From NCBI GenBank assembly GCA_030998015.1, contig JARWMV010000233.1:496001-560000 (forward strand): a DNA stretch of 64,000 bases, written 5' to 3'. The position numbers and the translations under genes were made by a program. Below the pieces are notes generated by a model, which was not told the DNA's origin, did not search any database, and worked only from the letters and a program-made list of their open reading frames with translations. This document shows, piece by piece, positions 36,547 to 49,635 of this stretch. Source of the DNA: Ceratorhiza oryzae-sativae. Its lineage: Eukaryota; Basidiomycota; Agaricomycetes; Cantharellales; Ceratobasidiaceae. Numbering within the stretch: the first letter of the stretch is position 1; each line of letters opens with the position of its first letter.

Positions 36547-37834
36547 CTAATCTTTACTCTCTGGGCTTCCCGTCCCTCTCCTTTTCGTGCTGGATGCGGG
36601 TTGTCCAAGTACACTAGCACGCTCAGTGGCCACTTGGATTGCGCGGGCAATCGTAGAACGAACACGACCGTCCTCGAGCGTAAGCAGGCCGGCGATAGTG
36701 CACCCTCCAGGAGCTGCAACACATTAGACACAATCAGTGGACTTTCCAATTCAAAGGTGATCACACGTACTAGTGACAGCATCTTTAACTTGCGCTGGGT
36801 GCTGTCCAGACTGCAAAACCATACGCGCCGTGCCTTGTAACACTTAATCCCAGGATCAGTACCGCATACACACAACCCGACCGATACTTACTCTGCGCCG
36901 CAAGCTCCAGGGCCTCGGGCCTCGGCAGTCCCATCATCACGCCTCCGTCTGCCATTGCTTCGAGCACGATGCACGCAAACGCCGGCCCACTCGCGCTCAC
37001 AGCAGTACACGCATCGAAATGTTTTTCGTCCAAGAACCGACACCGCCCGATACTCGAGAAGATCGCCAACACGATCGCTCGGTCCAACTCGAGTTGACGC
37101 TCGTACGCAGACGGGCTAGCCGAGGATGTAGTCGGGATGGCGGACACGACGGTCATGCCTTCACGGATGAGACACGGAGTATTGGGCATCGCGCGTAGGA
37201 CTCGGGATGTGGCTGGGACGAGAGCTTCGAGTTGGGAGATGGTCACCCCTGCGAGAATGCTGATGAGTAGTTTGTTCTCCAGCGCGGCCGCCATGCCGGG
37301 TGCTGTTAGGATCGAGCTGGCCATTTGTGGTTTGCAACTGCAAAGTTCTATGCCTCAGTACGAAATCCATTTACCTGCTTTAGAACACATAGTTACCACA
37401 AAAGGACGACGTCCGACTCTTGAACCGCCTTGAGGTTCTCTCCCCAGAAAATCTCCACTTGTTCAGCCGCCATGGTGCCCATAGTTGTGCGCAACGTTGT
37501 GCGCAAGCGTTTGGCCGTTTCGGCTCTGTTCACGCAAGCCAAGAATCGGGATGGGAGGGATGCGTCAGGGAGCTCGTCGATGTTAATGTTGGGCGTCATC
37601 GCTCCGGGCAAGTTAGGGGTTTGCGACCCGTTGGTGCTAGGGAGCTGCGTGGCGGACATTGTAGGCGTGCTCGGACCGACGACCTGTGAGGCACGCTGCT
37701 CAAGTGAGGCGACTATGCCTGAGAGGATTGCGACTCCCATTGTGCCGCATCCTTCAATTCGTTCCACGGTGAGTAGTGCTGGATTGAGAGCCCAAACGGT
37801 GTGACACACCGAGAACGCATAGAGTGTAACCCAT
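36547..37834 (-). CDS. PRO3: Pyrroline-5-carboxylate reductase
   Basis: NAD(P)H-dependent last step of proline synthesis. The first exon reads M-G-Y-T-L-C-V-L-G and, after an intron at about 37809-37752, continues C-G-T-M-G-V-A-I-L, the Rossmann dinucleotide motif. Later blocks are the expected R-A-M-P-N-T-P-C, the substrate and dimer region S-A-S-G-P-A-F-A and A-M-A-D-G-G-V-M-M-G-L, then T-M-Q-G-T-A-R-M-V-L and the C-terminal motif T-S/T-P-G-G-C-T-I-A-G-L; stop at 36547. An unusual insertion rich in Ser/Pro/Thr (about 37690-37560) follows the first helix. Convergent with PRE2, 127 bases between stops. Confidence 0.93.
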
Positions 37835-38284
37835 TTTTGTTCAAAGGACTGTATGCTGCCTTCCAAGGAAAGCTTGACCTACATTGACAATGGCGTCACA
37901 AAATTCTTATTTAAAAAGTAAACTTGGCTGATTTACCTCTGATCGTCGTTTGCTGGCAAACCAGAATGCGTATCCGGTTACTTATTTTGGCCCTCGGCCG
38001 AAATCGAGTCACGAGTCAAGCTCCCACCCTTGCCAAAATCTTTCGTCAAAGGCCCAGCTGGGTTTTGCCATTTGCTCCAGCGATTGTACTCATAAATAGA
38101 TCAATATCTCGTGTACATTACAGTTACACAGCAGGCGATGTAAACATCTTAAACAAGATAGCACACTGTCTAATGGATATACACCTGCCTCTGCTCCTCG
38201 CACTACATATCTCCGCCTCTCAGAACAACGAATCGTACCTCTTCAAACACGAGTACCTGGAAACGACACGAATTAGCATGCAAT
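37835..38284. other. Intergenic region, no gene seen
   Basis: 450 bases between the PRO3 start and the stop of the mannosyltransferase gene. Nothing recognised. Confidence 0.5.
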
Positions 38285-39716
38285 CTAAATTAAAATTATG
38301 GTGGGAACGTGCCATTCATAATCGAAATTCTCCTTCGCATCGCACCAGCACTTGCCCTTAGCATGGGCTGCGCCTTGAGGGCAGTGCATGAATGGCTCAT
38401 GCCTATATCCAATATCGTTGAAGAAGTGGATCTGGTCCTTGTGGGCAAACAGGGCGGCGCCAATAGAGTGAACGGGCGCATCACCCCATCGCTCGTAGTA
38501 GAATCCACCCTTGGCATCCAGGTGTTCAAAGTATTTCATGTATGGCTCCGAACGCCAGAAGTTGAGGTCACCAATTTCGAAGTTGGACCAAACTGCAGGG
38601 GGCGTTAGCGAAAGCAGGGGGAAGGCCGGAGGAGTTACGCACAGTGGCACTTGTTGTAGGTCTGACCATTGTCGTCCGAGACAAACTTCATCGCGTTGTC
38701 CTTGGGCAGATATTCGGGGTGTGCGTTGATGAATTCTGCAGTAGTGGTTAAGTTAAAAGAGATTGCATAATTGATCTACAAGACATACCTTTGGTGGCAT
38801 CCCAGAGGGTAGGGATCGTCTCAATATATTCGTACAATGAGATCGTGAACCCATAAACCTTCTTGCCCTTCTTCATAACTAGGAATGGGTCATAGTCGAG
38901 ATCGCAGAAGAATTTGACATTGGGCCTAAGGGACCGCGTTCAGCCTTGGGCGTGCCGACTAGTGGAGCCTGAAAATGCTTACTCAATGCGCCAGTAGTAG
39001 TCATAATTTTTCAAGAGCTCGTGTCTGAAGAAGAACTGCGGACGGAGAACGCGTCAGAGCTGCGGACGCAAATGTAATTTGATAGCTTACCCCACTGTTG
39101 AAACGGCACATGTTCCTGTAGGGTACGCTGTGTCCGTAGATGACTTTGTTCTCAATCATCTTAAGACGAGCCTTGGTGGCCTTTTCCTCGTCAATCCAGT
39201 CGGGCTGGAACCAGTGGTCGTGCGGAATCTGGCCGTAGAAAGTCTGGGAACCGACTACTTCAGTCGTCCATCTATACCAAAATATATGTCAGCGGCTGAG
39301 CTCGTCATCGATACCACCGTTACCACGCTTACTTCTTGAATTCATCCGAGAAAGGCTCTTCGTTCAAAAACACGTACGGGTACTTGTACTTTTTGTTGAA
39401 TCTGTCTTCCATCTGTTTGATGCTTTCAAGAGTGCCCTTGAGATCCCCATTGCGGGCTAGGATCACGAACGCGGCATTGACGCGTTCGGTTGCATTACCC
39501 GAGCCGGGTGGGATGGCTTGTTTGTATGGCGGACCGCTAGACCAGGATGACGTCCAGCGGTTCAGGGAGGTGGCCTCTTTGTATTGGTCGTGAGTGACTG
39601 TAAGCAAGAAGTGTATCGATATCTGGACAAGGGGTTAATGCGCGAACTGTCCGCGAAACAACTGTACTTACTATTATGCCCAGCACTAGGCATACGTATC
39701 GCAGTGGAGTCATCAT
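38285..39716 (-). CDS. Alpha-1,2-mannosyltransferase, KRE2/MNT1 (GT15) family
   Basis: Golgi enzyme that extends O- and N-linked mannans from GDP-mannose. ATG 39716 starts a short cytosolic tail and one membrane anchor (Y-V-C-L-V-L-G-I-I then I-S-I-H-F-L-L-T-V across the first intron), a type II topology. The catalytic region shows A-A-F-V-I-L-A-R-N, Y-P-Y-V-F-L-N-E-E-P-F, Y-Y-W-R-I-E-P, F-F-C-D-L-D-Y-D-P-F, and the family block R-W-G-D-A-P-V-H-S-I-G, ending H-V-P-T at 38285. About six exons are joined by short introns. Which yeast KTR member it matches best cannot be told here. Confidence 0.92.
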
Positions 39717-40104
39717 GTTGGGCAGCAGATGATTGCAGGACCTGCCTGTCGGGTTACTGACGACGAATATTGAACCACAACGTCAGCGTTGCCAGGCAAT
39801 GTCGCCACACCGTTGGAGACGCTCAACTCACGCAGTTGTCCGCTGTGTTCAGAGATGCAGTCGCGGTGGCGGACAGTGCTACGCTGGCAAAGGACTTGGC
39901 GGTTGGCGGAAGTCGTGGTGGTTCAGCCGGATGCGATTGTCGGGGCGCTAAATGGCGACTGCGGTGTCCGGCTGATTACATAATTTATCCATAGGGCACG
40001 TGCCTACGAGACGGCTAAGTCATTGCGCGTGGCGTCTCGTGTGGATAGACGCGAGTCGCTCTCATCCACCACCAACCACCCATCTTTCTGGTCGCCGTTC
40101 AAGC
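39717..40104. promoter_or_regulatory. Divergent promoter region, mannosyltransferase / ELF1
   Basis: 388 bases between the two divergent starts. A CACGTG palindrome sits at 39997-40002, 103 bases before the ELF1 ATG. Open frames here are short and unsupported. Confidence 0.4.
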
Positions 40105-40584
40105 ATGGGAAAGCGTAAGAGCTCGAAAAAGCCAGTTAGCAGGATTAAACCGACGCTTGGTCAGTCTATTCATTCTCGTTTCATGCTGGGGGTTCGCGAG
40201 TTGACGCTTGTGAGTTAGACACCACGTTCAACTGTCTGTTTTGCCATCATGAGAAAAGGTGAGCTCAGCCTGCTAGTTTATTGACCATGATGATAACGGG
40301 TGTTTGTCGGTAGCGTGACATGCAAGATTGACAAGAAGGAAGGGCTCGGGTACCTGAACTGTAAAATCTGCGCGCAGACCTACCAGACGAAAATTCACCG
40401 TAAGTACCGATTGGTCTATGCCACCATGTCATCCGTAGCTTAGCCGCTCCCACAATTACCAGACCTATCAGAACCGATCGATGTCTATTCGAGCTGGATT
40501 GATGCATGTGACGAAGCCCAAGCGAGTACCCGACCGGCTGCATCCGGTCGACGATTGGGAGCCATCGACAGCGACGAAGAATAA
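40105..40584 (+). CDS. ELF1: Transcription elongation factor Elf1 (zinc ribbon)
   Basis: Small conserved factor that travels with RNA polymerase II. Exon 1 is M-G-K-R-K-S-S-K-K-P-V-S-R-I-K-P-T-L; the next exons give D-T-T-F-N-C-L-F-C-H-H-E-K and S-V-T-C-K-I-D-K-K, G-Y-L-N-C-K-I-C, so the two C-x2-C pairs of the zinc ribbon are complete. Then S-E-P-I-D-V-Y-S-S-W-I-D-A-C-D follows. The reading frame that keeps W-I-D-A-C-D-E-A ends in an acidic tail, A-I-D-S-D-E-E-stop at 40584, as in other Elf1 proteins; a longer alternative frame to about 40608 lacks that tail and is less likely. Confidence 0.94.
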
Positions 40585-40709
40585 CCTCACTCATCTGTTC
40601 CTACTTTAAATTCTCTTCGTTTGGCATTATCACTCCGTTTGTTTCAGTCATTCATGCTGCTCGTAGATCCTGCAATCTATTGTATCACGAACTAACCAAT
40701 ACATAAACT

Positions 40710-41083
40710 CTAAGCCTGTCGTGCAGCTGCCTTGGCTCGTTGTTTCCGTCCTTCTTTGACCATGACCATCGCGACAAATGATCCGATCGCAGCCAGCCCG
40801 ACGCATAATATAAATGCCGGCAACCATACTGCCCATTCTCGAGGTGGAAAGAGCCCTTGGAAAGGGTGGTCCAAAGGGAAGAAAGGCTAGCGGTACAGTT
40901 TGGTGTAATGAACAGATAGCACGTTATGAGGGTGGACGCACGAGTAAGATAGCCCATGTAGTGTAGTATACAAAGACAAATGCTGCAACGAGCAGCATTA
41001 GAGCTCCCAGAGCTTTATCAGGGGTTCCCTAGAGTACCGACTTAGCTAGAGTATCAAACACACAAAAAAGACCAACTTGCCAT
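40710..41083 (-). CDS. DPM2: Dolichol-phosphate mannose synthase subunit Dpm2
   Basis: Small two-helix ER membrane protein that stabilises the catalytic subunit of dolichol-phosphate mannose synthase. Visible are V-F-V-Y-Y-T-T-W-A-I-L-L, then after an intron P-F-F-P-L-D-H-P and F-P-P-R-E-W-A-V-W-L-P, a second hydrophobic helix, and a Lys/Arg/Ala tail ending at 40710. The first exon is tiny (ATG 41083). Joining it to an acceptor just before C-T-C-T-G-G-G gives M-A-T-L-G-A-L-M-L-L; another acceptor would include a G-T-P-D-K-A stretch but then the frame does not fit. Mammalian and plant Dpm2 are of similar length. Convergent with ELF1. Confidence 0.85.
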
Positions 41084-41314
41084 ATTGAATGAACGTGTAA
41101 TGGTGTAGCTAGCTAGTAGAGTTGACAACGAGCAACAGAAGTGCGACGTGGAGAGGATGAAACTGTGTAAGCGCCGGGTTACATGAAACCCCTTGAAACT
41201 CCCCTTGTAGGTCTCAACCACGGCCTTGAGCTTTTAAGTAACTCTAAAAATATATCCATTGTCCTGTCCACTTGCACTAATATTCACTGGAGCTAAGTGG
41301 GGTCACCCAAACGA

Positions 41315-44300
41315 ATGGAAGCCCCTCCTTTTGCCACTCTAGGCCATGTCCGTATTCTTCTCATTCCAGTCGGACCAATTCGAAAATCTACTTTTGATAA
41401 ATGGACTGCGTTGATTCGGTCGTTCGAGCATATCAGGCTCGATGACATCCCTCCAGATCCAAGAGAGGATCGAGGTATGTGCCCAAATCAGGATGCGGCA
41501 GGGCTCTATTGATCGTATTCCCAGCACGGTTTATGCCGTCCACTCTGTCAACGGGATACATACATTTGTCCTACCCTTCGCATCCTCCTCCAGAATACTA
41601 TGGCTCCCTTTCTCTATTCAGGCCATCGGCGTTCCCACTTGCGGTCATCGGAATCGCGGACTGCTCCTACCAGCCCCCTCCTAATGAATCTCAAAGCTCA
41701 CAGCCACCCTCACTCTCAGGTATCCTTGCAGAATTCAATGCCCGTCTAACCGAGCTCTTTCCTGCGCGCTCGGCTTTCCCTCTGGCCACGCGATGCTTCG
41801 CGTTTGAAGATTCTCCGGCGAGCACAAATGGGACGTCTGCTTCAGAAGGTGGGCAAGTGAACATCAATGTTGGAGATACGCTACCCGGTCTAGTCGTCAT
41901 TCCAAGCGAGATTGGACACAGCAAGAGGTTCTATCTTGGTACGCTTTTGGCTGAATTATGTGGAAGTGTGCTGGGCGAGTTTGGAAGCTTGGTAGGTGCG
42001 CGTCTCATTTGAAGCAACCATCGAGCTTTTGATAAACCCAATTGCTTTTGTTGTTCTAGGCCAAATTTTTAGAAACGCCTGCAGGACTAGATGCACTCTC
42101 AACTGGCTTGTTTCCTACCCTTGGGATAGCTGAGGATCCTGCTGCCCCTCCGTCAGGCTTAACATTCGGCGCACAAGGGGTGCCACTCATCCGAGCAAAC
42201 AGCGACCCGTCCTCACAATTTCCACAATATACACCTACAAATTCGCGTCTATTGGCCTCTCGACCAGCGTCAAGGCGTCAATCGACCATGTCAGTGACCC
42301 CTAGTACCACTAGTAGCAAGAAAAAGGGCATTGCACCGCCAACTGGGCGATTTGGCAAGATGATAGGAGACTTTTATCTCTTGAGCGGGAAGCTTGGTGA
42401 TGCAGCGGCTTGGTGAGCCTATATTCTAGCTAGAAGAGGTAGAAGGTGTTAAAAACATTTAGGTATGCCGAGGCCATCACGATGTTCAAGCTACCTATAG
42501 ATCACGCCTGGCACGCTGCTACGCTTGAAGGACTAGCAACTGCGATGGTGCTTGAAGCTTGGGCTCAGGGCGACGGCTTGGTCGGTTTATAATCCAAAAT
42601 AATAGCCACGGAAACTAATATTGACTACGTCGTTTATCTCTTGTAGAATACGTCCATGGCTACCTCAAATACTCGAGAGCCATGGGCGGATATCTTGGAC
42701 CGTCTTTCCCAAGCAGTATCACTTTACTGGAAATCCAACCCAGCGACACCACTCTCGGACACAGCACCGGTGACTGCGGATTCTGAACACTCTTTGCTGG
42801 CTCTACTCTACACCGAAGCAGCTCTTAGAACAGGAATATTGCTCTTTTCCATTTGGAGTGCCAAAGGCTGGGGTCCCGTTGCTTTCGGCACACTCGTCCG
42901 AGGTGGCATCCCCCCTGTCTTTGCCAGTCTGGCTGGCGAAGGGGCAAAAACCGACCATCCTGCGCTTGCGGATGATCCGACGCGAAACCTACACCCAACC
43001 CTGTCCAACCTATCAGACCGCCCAACAGCACCACTCGCTCAACTCCTCCGGATGAGTACAATTACCCAAATATCGCGCTCTCAGATAGCCAACGTTGCAG
43101 GACAAGCACATGGGCCGTGGCTTCAGCACCTCCAGCCACGAGACCGGATACGCGTATTGGCTCAGCTAGCAACTGTGTATGCGTGCTTGGGGTTTAGGAG
43201 AAAGGAGGTGTACGTGCTGCGGGAGCTGGTGGCGACCGTAGTTGATTTGATTGTTTGTGCACGGGAGGAAAATGGCACGAATGGACTTGGGGTTGGACGG
43301 CCAAGTTTAGCCGTGGTGATAGGTGGTGAAATCCGAGAAACCGAGAGGGAACACAAGGGAGATGTTGGGGTGCGCATTGTCGAGTCGGCCGAAGGGAATG
43401 AGAGTGTCTTGAGGGTTGTCAAGTATATTTGCGAGATTTACGGGGTGGATGTTTCACGGGTTCAGATAGGCGGGGAGAATGGCGATGATAGTAACGCGCA
43501 CGGAGGCGAATATGAGGATATCGATCTAGAGACCCCAAGATTTGGCTGGCGAGAGGTACAGATTGGTGTTGTGCGAGAAGCCGTTCAGATTGCTGAGGCT
43601 TTACCCGGTATGTACTGGTTCGTTTGTTCTGCATACACCAACTTAGTTCAAGTTCTCCTGTTAGATCACCGGGCGGTGGCTCAACTGGCACTGATGAGCC
43701 TGCGACAATTGAACTCGTGGATGAGCTCTGGTGACCAACATCACCTCTATGCTTTGGCTTCCCGATCACTGGCCACGGCCCATCGTCGGGGTGATGCCCA
43801 TAAAATCGACTTTTGGTCTTGGAAGCCAGTTGTTAGTGTTGAAGTGGTCCCGTGGGTGATTTCGCTCCAGAACTATTGTCACGGCAATTAACTCATACTT
43901 ATTTGACAGTCCTCCAAACGACCGAATACCAACTGAGCGTCCGTGGAAAGATTTGATCACAACACACGCGGGCGGCGATCCCGTTCGAAGCGCCTCTACC
44001 TTCTACTCTTTCAATCCGCGAGCAAGGCGAAAAGGAAATACCAAGGTGAGTCCGAGCAACAACCAAATTACTATGGACTCATTCATTCCTCTCAGGCGAC
44101 CGTAGTGCAAAACGAGGTCGTAGAATTTGCGGTCACACTCCAGAACCCGTTTGCGTTTGACCTCGAGATTCAAAGTTTATCGCTAAGGTAGGCAACTCGC
44201 TTGCGCCTAAACGCTATTGGGCTTGATGTCCGAATCATAGTACAACAGGCGTCGCGATTCAAACGACACCTGTCTCGTTGCTTGTTCCTGCCAACTCCTT

Positions 44301-46224
44301 TCACGTCAAACATATCGCATGTACACCAGTCGAAGTAGGACGACTTATCATCCGAGGGTGTATCGTTCAGCTTCCAAATGGCACGCCTAAAGAGTTCACG
44401 CTGCCTCTTGCGTCCGAAGCTCTGGAAGCGAGCGAAGAAAAGCGAAGGAGCCAACGATTGGATGAACTTGTGCGCGTCAAAGCGTCCGGCCTTGATGCAC
44501 GCCGACGAAGTACCATGCTTACTGGTCCTCCTTTGGCTGAATCGAAAGAAGAGTTTGTGGAGTGCAGGGTCGTTCCGCAGCTCCCGTTGCTTAGGGTACG
44601 GAGAACCTCGTTGACGCATGGAGCGTTGATGCTGTACGCGGGTGAATGGTATGTCTCGCGAACCTCACAGTACGGGATATGGGTGATGACCGCCTTTTAG
44701 CTTCCGCATTCGTTTGACTGTGGAAAATGTATCATCACTACCTATCGATTTTCTCCGCATGACTTTTGAGGATTCCACTCTCCCCGCGTTACAACAAGCA
44801 CTAGCAGAAGGTGAACTAACAATAGCCGAGGCTTATGAGACCGAGTATGAACTGGTCAACAGACCTGTCCTGAAGTGGGATTTGGACGAGGTCGCGGGCT
44901 CAGAACTGGTACTCGCACCTCAGCAAAAAATCCCACTCTGGGTGACATGCTTAGGCAAAGAAGGCTGGTGCGTCTTACTGCAATTTCTGTGCGCTCCCTC
45001 GGTAAACCTGCGGCTTTAGCACGAGTGCAACCATGCGAGTCCACTACTCGTTCGCTCACCGCGACAAAACACCAACACCCGAGTCATTCTTTCTGCGTGC
45101 TTTGTCTTATCCACTCCTCGTCACGGTTTACCACACTCTTGAATGTCACGCGATGGACATTATCCCATACAGCGGTGGGCTATCGCCAGAAGAGTCACCC
45201 AAAATGTGGTGCTTGTTCATGATAGACGTCAAAAACCTTTATGGGCAACCCTTTGAAGTGACGTTTGAGAGGACACAGGAAGGTGAATCACCATCCCCAG
45301 AGCAAGATCTTGTCAATGTCGCTCATTCCATTTCTGACAGGAACTAGCGCTGCTTCTACTACACGGCTTGTGGCGCCGGGCGCCACATCCCGGTTCGTTG
45401 AATGAGCTATTCAACCTGGTACAAACGGCTGACTCTGAGTCTCTCCAGTATCACGCTGCCTATCAGGCGATTCTCTTTACCACAAGATAAAGTTTCGCGC
45501 GATATACCAACTCTATCCGATAGACAGTTTGTTGTGTCCAAAGTAGGATTTACCGCTACACAACAGGAACTGTTTTGGTATCGGGAAACGCTCTTTGAAC
45601 TTGTCAAGGCTCGTTGGAGCGAGGTGAGTCGATGCTCTTGTGCTGATTGCTTTTCCGCTTGCTTAGGCCTGCACATAGCCCGGAACTGGCCGCACAGGGG
45701 AACTCTCACTTCGACAGCAAAGGTTGACGCTTCCGATGTTAGAAACGCTCAGGCTAGAGGACTTGACAGTTGAATTGTCCATAGCACCCTGTGATGACGA
45801 AGACACCGCGATTCGACCCATGAATGACAATCGATACTCTGCTCCATCCAACGGATTCGTCCACTTGCGGGTCGTTGTCCATAACCGGTCCTGTGAGTCA
45901 CCCAGCCACCAATATAAGACCTATATTTTCTCATACTTGACTATTACAACAGTGCACCAACTCCCTCTAATTCTCGATATCCAGGCGACGCGGGATACGC
46001 CATTAGAACATGTACTCTTCCAAGAACCACACTTACATATACCACTCGGCGTCTTGCGGGTGGGCTCGGAGGTATCGACTCAAGAACATAGAATCGGCGT
46101 CTGCTTCCTTACATCCGGCGAATTCGGGTTTGTCGCGGTGGTACGTCACGCTGGCTATGATGCTGCAGAAATTTCGACCATAGTAAGAAGTGAGACCGCT
46201 GAGGTCACGGTGGTCGTTGAGTGA
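41315..46224 (+). CDS. TRS120: TRAPP II complex subunit Trs120 (TRAPPC9)
   Basis: Large subunit of the TRAPP II tethering and exchange complex acting on Rab11-type GTPases in Golgi and endosome traffic. The start M-E-A-P-P-F-A-T-L-G-H-V-R-I-L-L-I-P-V-G is the conserved Trs120 beginning; ATG 41315 is the first in frame. Further blocks are G-K-M-I-G-D-F-Y-L-L-S-G-K-L-G-D-A-A-W-Y (about 42350-42480, split by an intron) in the helical repeat part, A-T-S-N-T-R-E-P-W, and later beta-sandwich segments such as N-P-F-A-F-D-L-E-I-Q-S (44150). A Ser/Thr-rich insertion lies at 42200-42320. More than ten exons run to the stop at 46224. Divergent from DPM2 with 231 bases between starts. Confidence 0.92.
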
Positions 46225-46381
46225 AGCTCCGGTGTAACCCATGTATTGTAGCAACGACGCGTGTATAAGTTATACCATGGCTGGTTAGCCAATGTGGAAT
46301 TGATACGATTGACACACTCCGCTATGAAACATCACCCATGTTCTTTGCCCATAGCCACGTAATAGAAGGAGCCCGAGATCA

Positions 46382-47230
46382 TCACACCCGTTTGCACAAT
46401 TCAATTGCAACCTTGCATCCAGCTTCCACGACGGCCGTGAGCAACGCATGAGCCGGCGCTCGCTGTGAGTGGTGCTGCACAGCGGTATCCAAATGCTCAA
46501 GCTCGTCATCACGAAACTCGCGGATAACGGATTTGAGGAGTGGGATGCTTGGGTGCTCACTCCTCAATTTGTCCAGATCCGAAAGTTGACTAAGAAAAAA
46601 TCATTGCCAGGCACAAGTGTTTGATGAGCTCCAGGCAAGAAAAGGCAAGCCCGCCTTACACTCACTCATCATAATGTTCCCCTATCACCGTTTCGACAGC
46701 CTCCGTACATGCCATCGCGGCCTCCCTACCCATCAATGCCGTGGCGGCGCCCAATCCCCAACCGGCAACTTGCGCTACTCCACGCAATAACGTTGGTCGG
46801 ACATGATGTTGCGTTTGAAGTGCGTTCATTACTGTCAGGTGTTTCTTTTCCTGATCCCACATTTCCTGTTCGGTCCCTGTCAAACCCACCGACATTCAGA
46901 CAAGGTGACGTATATTCGTACCTGGATCAATAGTCCAACACGGGGATCCCTCCCTAACACCGCAATCTGTCCCATATAGATGAAGTTCGCAGCAACCTCT
47001 CCTGCCTGATCGACACGCAATGCTGCCTCAAGTGCCTCACGTTGTGGTCGGGTAAGGTCGCGCGGGGTTTCATGGGTCGCAGGCGAGACTACAGACTTTT
47101 GGTCCGTGTAAGCCGAAGAGGGGAGGTTTCCGTGCATGGATCTGGAGGAATAGCCCCGAATGAATCTAGTGAGCGACAAGCTAGCTTCGATTACGATAGG
47201 CTTTCGTAAAGAACCGAGAAGAAGAGCCAT
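46382..47230 (-). CDS. COQ7: Demethoxyubiquinone hydroxylase Coq7
   Basis: Di-iron monooxygenase of ubiquinone synthesis at the mitochondrial inner membrane. ATG 47230 starts a presequence rich in Ser/Arg (S-L-T-R-F-I-R-G-Y-S-S-R-S). The core begins A-L-R-V-D-Q-A-G-E-V-A-A, whose Glu is an iron ligand; the E-x2-H motifs are present in E-K-K-H (about 46840) and D-E-L-E-H-L (about 46490), and G-E-H-Y-D-E supplies further ligands. Three exons, stop at 46382. The gene converges on TRS120, with 157 bases between stops. Confidence 0.95.
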
Positions 47231-47557
47231 ACTAGTTAGATGCGAGTGATCGTCGTTTAGTGCAGGTTACGGCCTCCGGTGGTTTAATATCCGTGCTGAT
47301 GGTGGCGCGTTTAAGAATTTGTCCATCATGATGTCACTTGAGTGAGTAGTGCACCTTATGTTTTCCAAATCGAAAATTCAAGGATACGTTGCCAGACGGC
47401 TGGTATATTTTGTGATTGATAATTCATGGGTACAGCCAATACAATAGCGTGAATAAGCAAGAGACAAACGTCCTCTACAATGCAATCTGGCAGGGATACT
47501 GAATGGGGAATGGAAGACAGATACACTAATATCACAAGGAAGACAAAAGAAGTTGCG
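47231..47557. other. Intergenic region, COQ7 upstream
   Basis: 327 bases between the COQ7 start and the stop of the hydrolase. No feature recognised. Confidence 0.5.
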
Positions 47558-49039
47558 CTAACTGGATTTCAGACCAATGCGCATGAGGAGGCTCTTCTTT
47601 TTTCGTATAGAATGGTCGCCCTCGCCAGGTACGGTCAAGCCCCCATCGATAGAGACCAGTGAGGGAAAGTCGCTTTGGGTGGGCGTTGTGGCGCCTTTGC
47701 CAGGCAACGGCATCGTCGCAGCACGGCGACTATCCACTCCTGTAATTCGGTCAAGGAAATTGGCCGTAAGCTCGTTCACAACGGCCGGATGTGTCCAGGA
47801 TAAGAAATGGGGGGCATCTGGAATAATGTGGAGCTCGCGCTCTGCATTGGGCATAGATGCGTAGTGGTCATGCGCAACCTCAGGGGGGTAAGGAACGTCG
47901 TTTTCTATGGTGACGTATGTCAATGTTGAATACGACGGCCAAATAAATGCGTCATGCTTACCTCCGTGCAGGATAAGCACCGGGCACGTTATTTTGTCCC
48001 ATAGCTTACGCTCAACTGGTTCTCGATCGAGTAAACTCGAGAATATCTTGGTGATTAGTTTCCGGTTCGAAGGCCGAAACGAACTCGTGGCTACCCATTC
48101 ATCGACGAGTGCCTCTGGAACCTGGATCAATGTTTTACACGAGGTCATCATTCGAGCGAACTTACGGGCACTCGGCGATTCCCCGAAATATATGTACATC
48201 AAAGCATGTCTGTCAACTCAGTGGATCAGATCGTACGATTTTTTTTTTTGCGTTTGAGTCGACCTACACTACATCCGATGGCAAGTTATCTGAGCCGTCA
48301 TCAGCACGCTCATAGCAGGCGTCTCTGTCAGGAATCGGAACCGAATTTCAGCCACGAGGTCCTCAACATCACCGGCCATGCATAAAAGCATAGCCATGTT
48401 GCATTTCATACCTCAGGAACCTGTACTGCTCTAGATTTTCCTCTGTCTGCCGGATAATATGGAGCGTGAGTGGCGGTCGCACATCGCGACGAGTAGGAGG
48501 CTCACCTCTACCTGTGGATGCTTAGCACATAGGATCAAGCTCGCTACACTCTCAGGCTTCAGCATCTGCATCCGGACAGCAATGGGTCCGCCTAAGCTAT
48601 TTCCAAATACATGTGCCTTCTTCACTTTGAGAGAATCGAGCACCTGAAGCATATCCTTTGCGATCTGAAATAGGAACATGTTGATCTATCTGGCGCGCTC
48701 GGGAAGACGGATTTTAATCACCATCCAGAAGTCGTACGGTTTATCATCAATAGGACACTTGGTCTCCCCATGGTAGTGATGGTCCACGGCAAGCTGTAGC
48801 GAGTAACTGGAGTAAGTAATGCGTAGCAGGGATCACAAATTTCAGAAACATACCAAGTTATAGCCTTTGGCTAATCGCGAGTCGTTATATTGTGGGGCAA
48901 AAAAGTGCAGGTCAAAGAACCGAGGATGCAACAGGAGTACGACCGGCCTGCTTGGGTCAAGCGTTGGTCGAGAGCGGTCCGGACAAGAGGGTATTTGGTA
49001 ATGGATTTGAAGGCCGCTAGAAAGCTTGATAAAAGGCAT
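47558..49039 (-). CDS. Alpha/beta-hydrolase fold protein
   Basis: The fold is clear from the oxyanion strand V-V-L-L-L-H-P-R-F-F-D, the nucleophile elbow G-N-S-L-G-G (Ser, about 48600), the acid in L-H-G-G-K-H-D-A-F, and the His in P-D-A-P-H-F-L-S-W. I chose ATG 49039 (M-P-F-I-K-L-S-S-G-L-Q-I-H-Y); the longer frame to 49096 has no ATG and adds a hydrophobic stretch. A C-terminal extension of about 60 residues with K-K-K near the end follows the fold. Substrate is unknown: epoxide hydrolase, lipase and ester hydrolase relatives share these motifs. About five exons. Confidence 0.85.
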
Positions 49040-49635
49040 GGCTGCGAGAAGCGCTGCAAGGAGGAAGGGGGGTACGAGCAGAGGTAGAATGAACAAGACA
49101 CATGGCTGTATCTTGGGGCTTTTTATGGCTCGGGGCTACGGATTAAAGCCCAGAGGGTCTGGGAAACGCATCCTTCCGTTCGGTTCCAAGTCAGCCGTAA
49201 ACATTTGTTTTCGTAATCACGACATACAGATCTCGACACATCAGAGCTCGATGCGCTGTATTCGCGGGCAGGGTTCTGTTGGTGTGGCCAGGAACCAAAA
49301 GTGGAATCGAGTAGACTCCCGTGGGCAGTACCCTCTTTATGCCTTCGATCATCGGCGAGATCGACATCCACCGAGCCCCCTCCTCAAACCTCATTCCAAT
49401 ATGTTTGTTTTCAAACCGGCCCTTTCCGGAGAAGCAAGCACTTGGCCCCATGATTTGGACCCGGCATAGCCCAAACCAAGCAAACAGCTAGCAATAATAC
49501 CCAATTCGTCATCTCATCTCTTAAGTGTGTTTAATTAGCGGGCAGCTCCAGTAAACTTAGTGCCCTCCGTGAGAGCCGCGGGAAAAACACAGAGCCAGAG
49601 ATTGAAAATGTACAATTTACAATTCCCGACTTGAA
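49040..49635. other. Intergenic region, no gene seen
   Basis: Upstream of the hydrolase. An 86-codon minus frame at 49191-49451 and a 147-codon plus frame at 49026-49469 overlap and neither is recognisable. Confidence 0.5.
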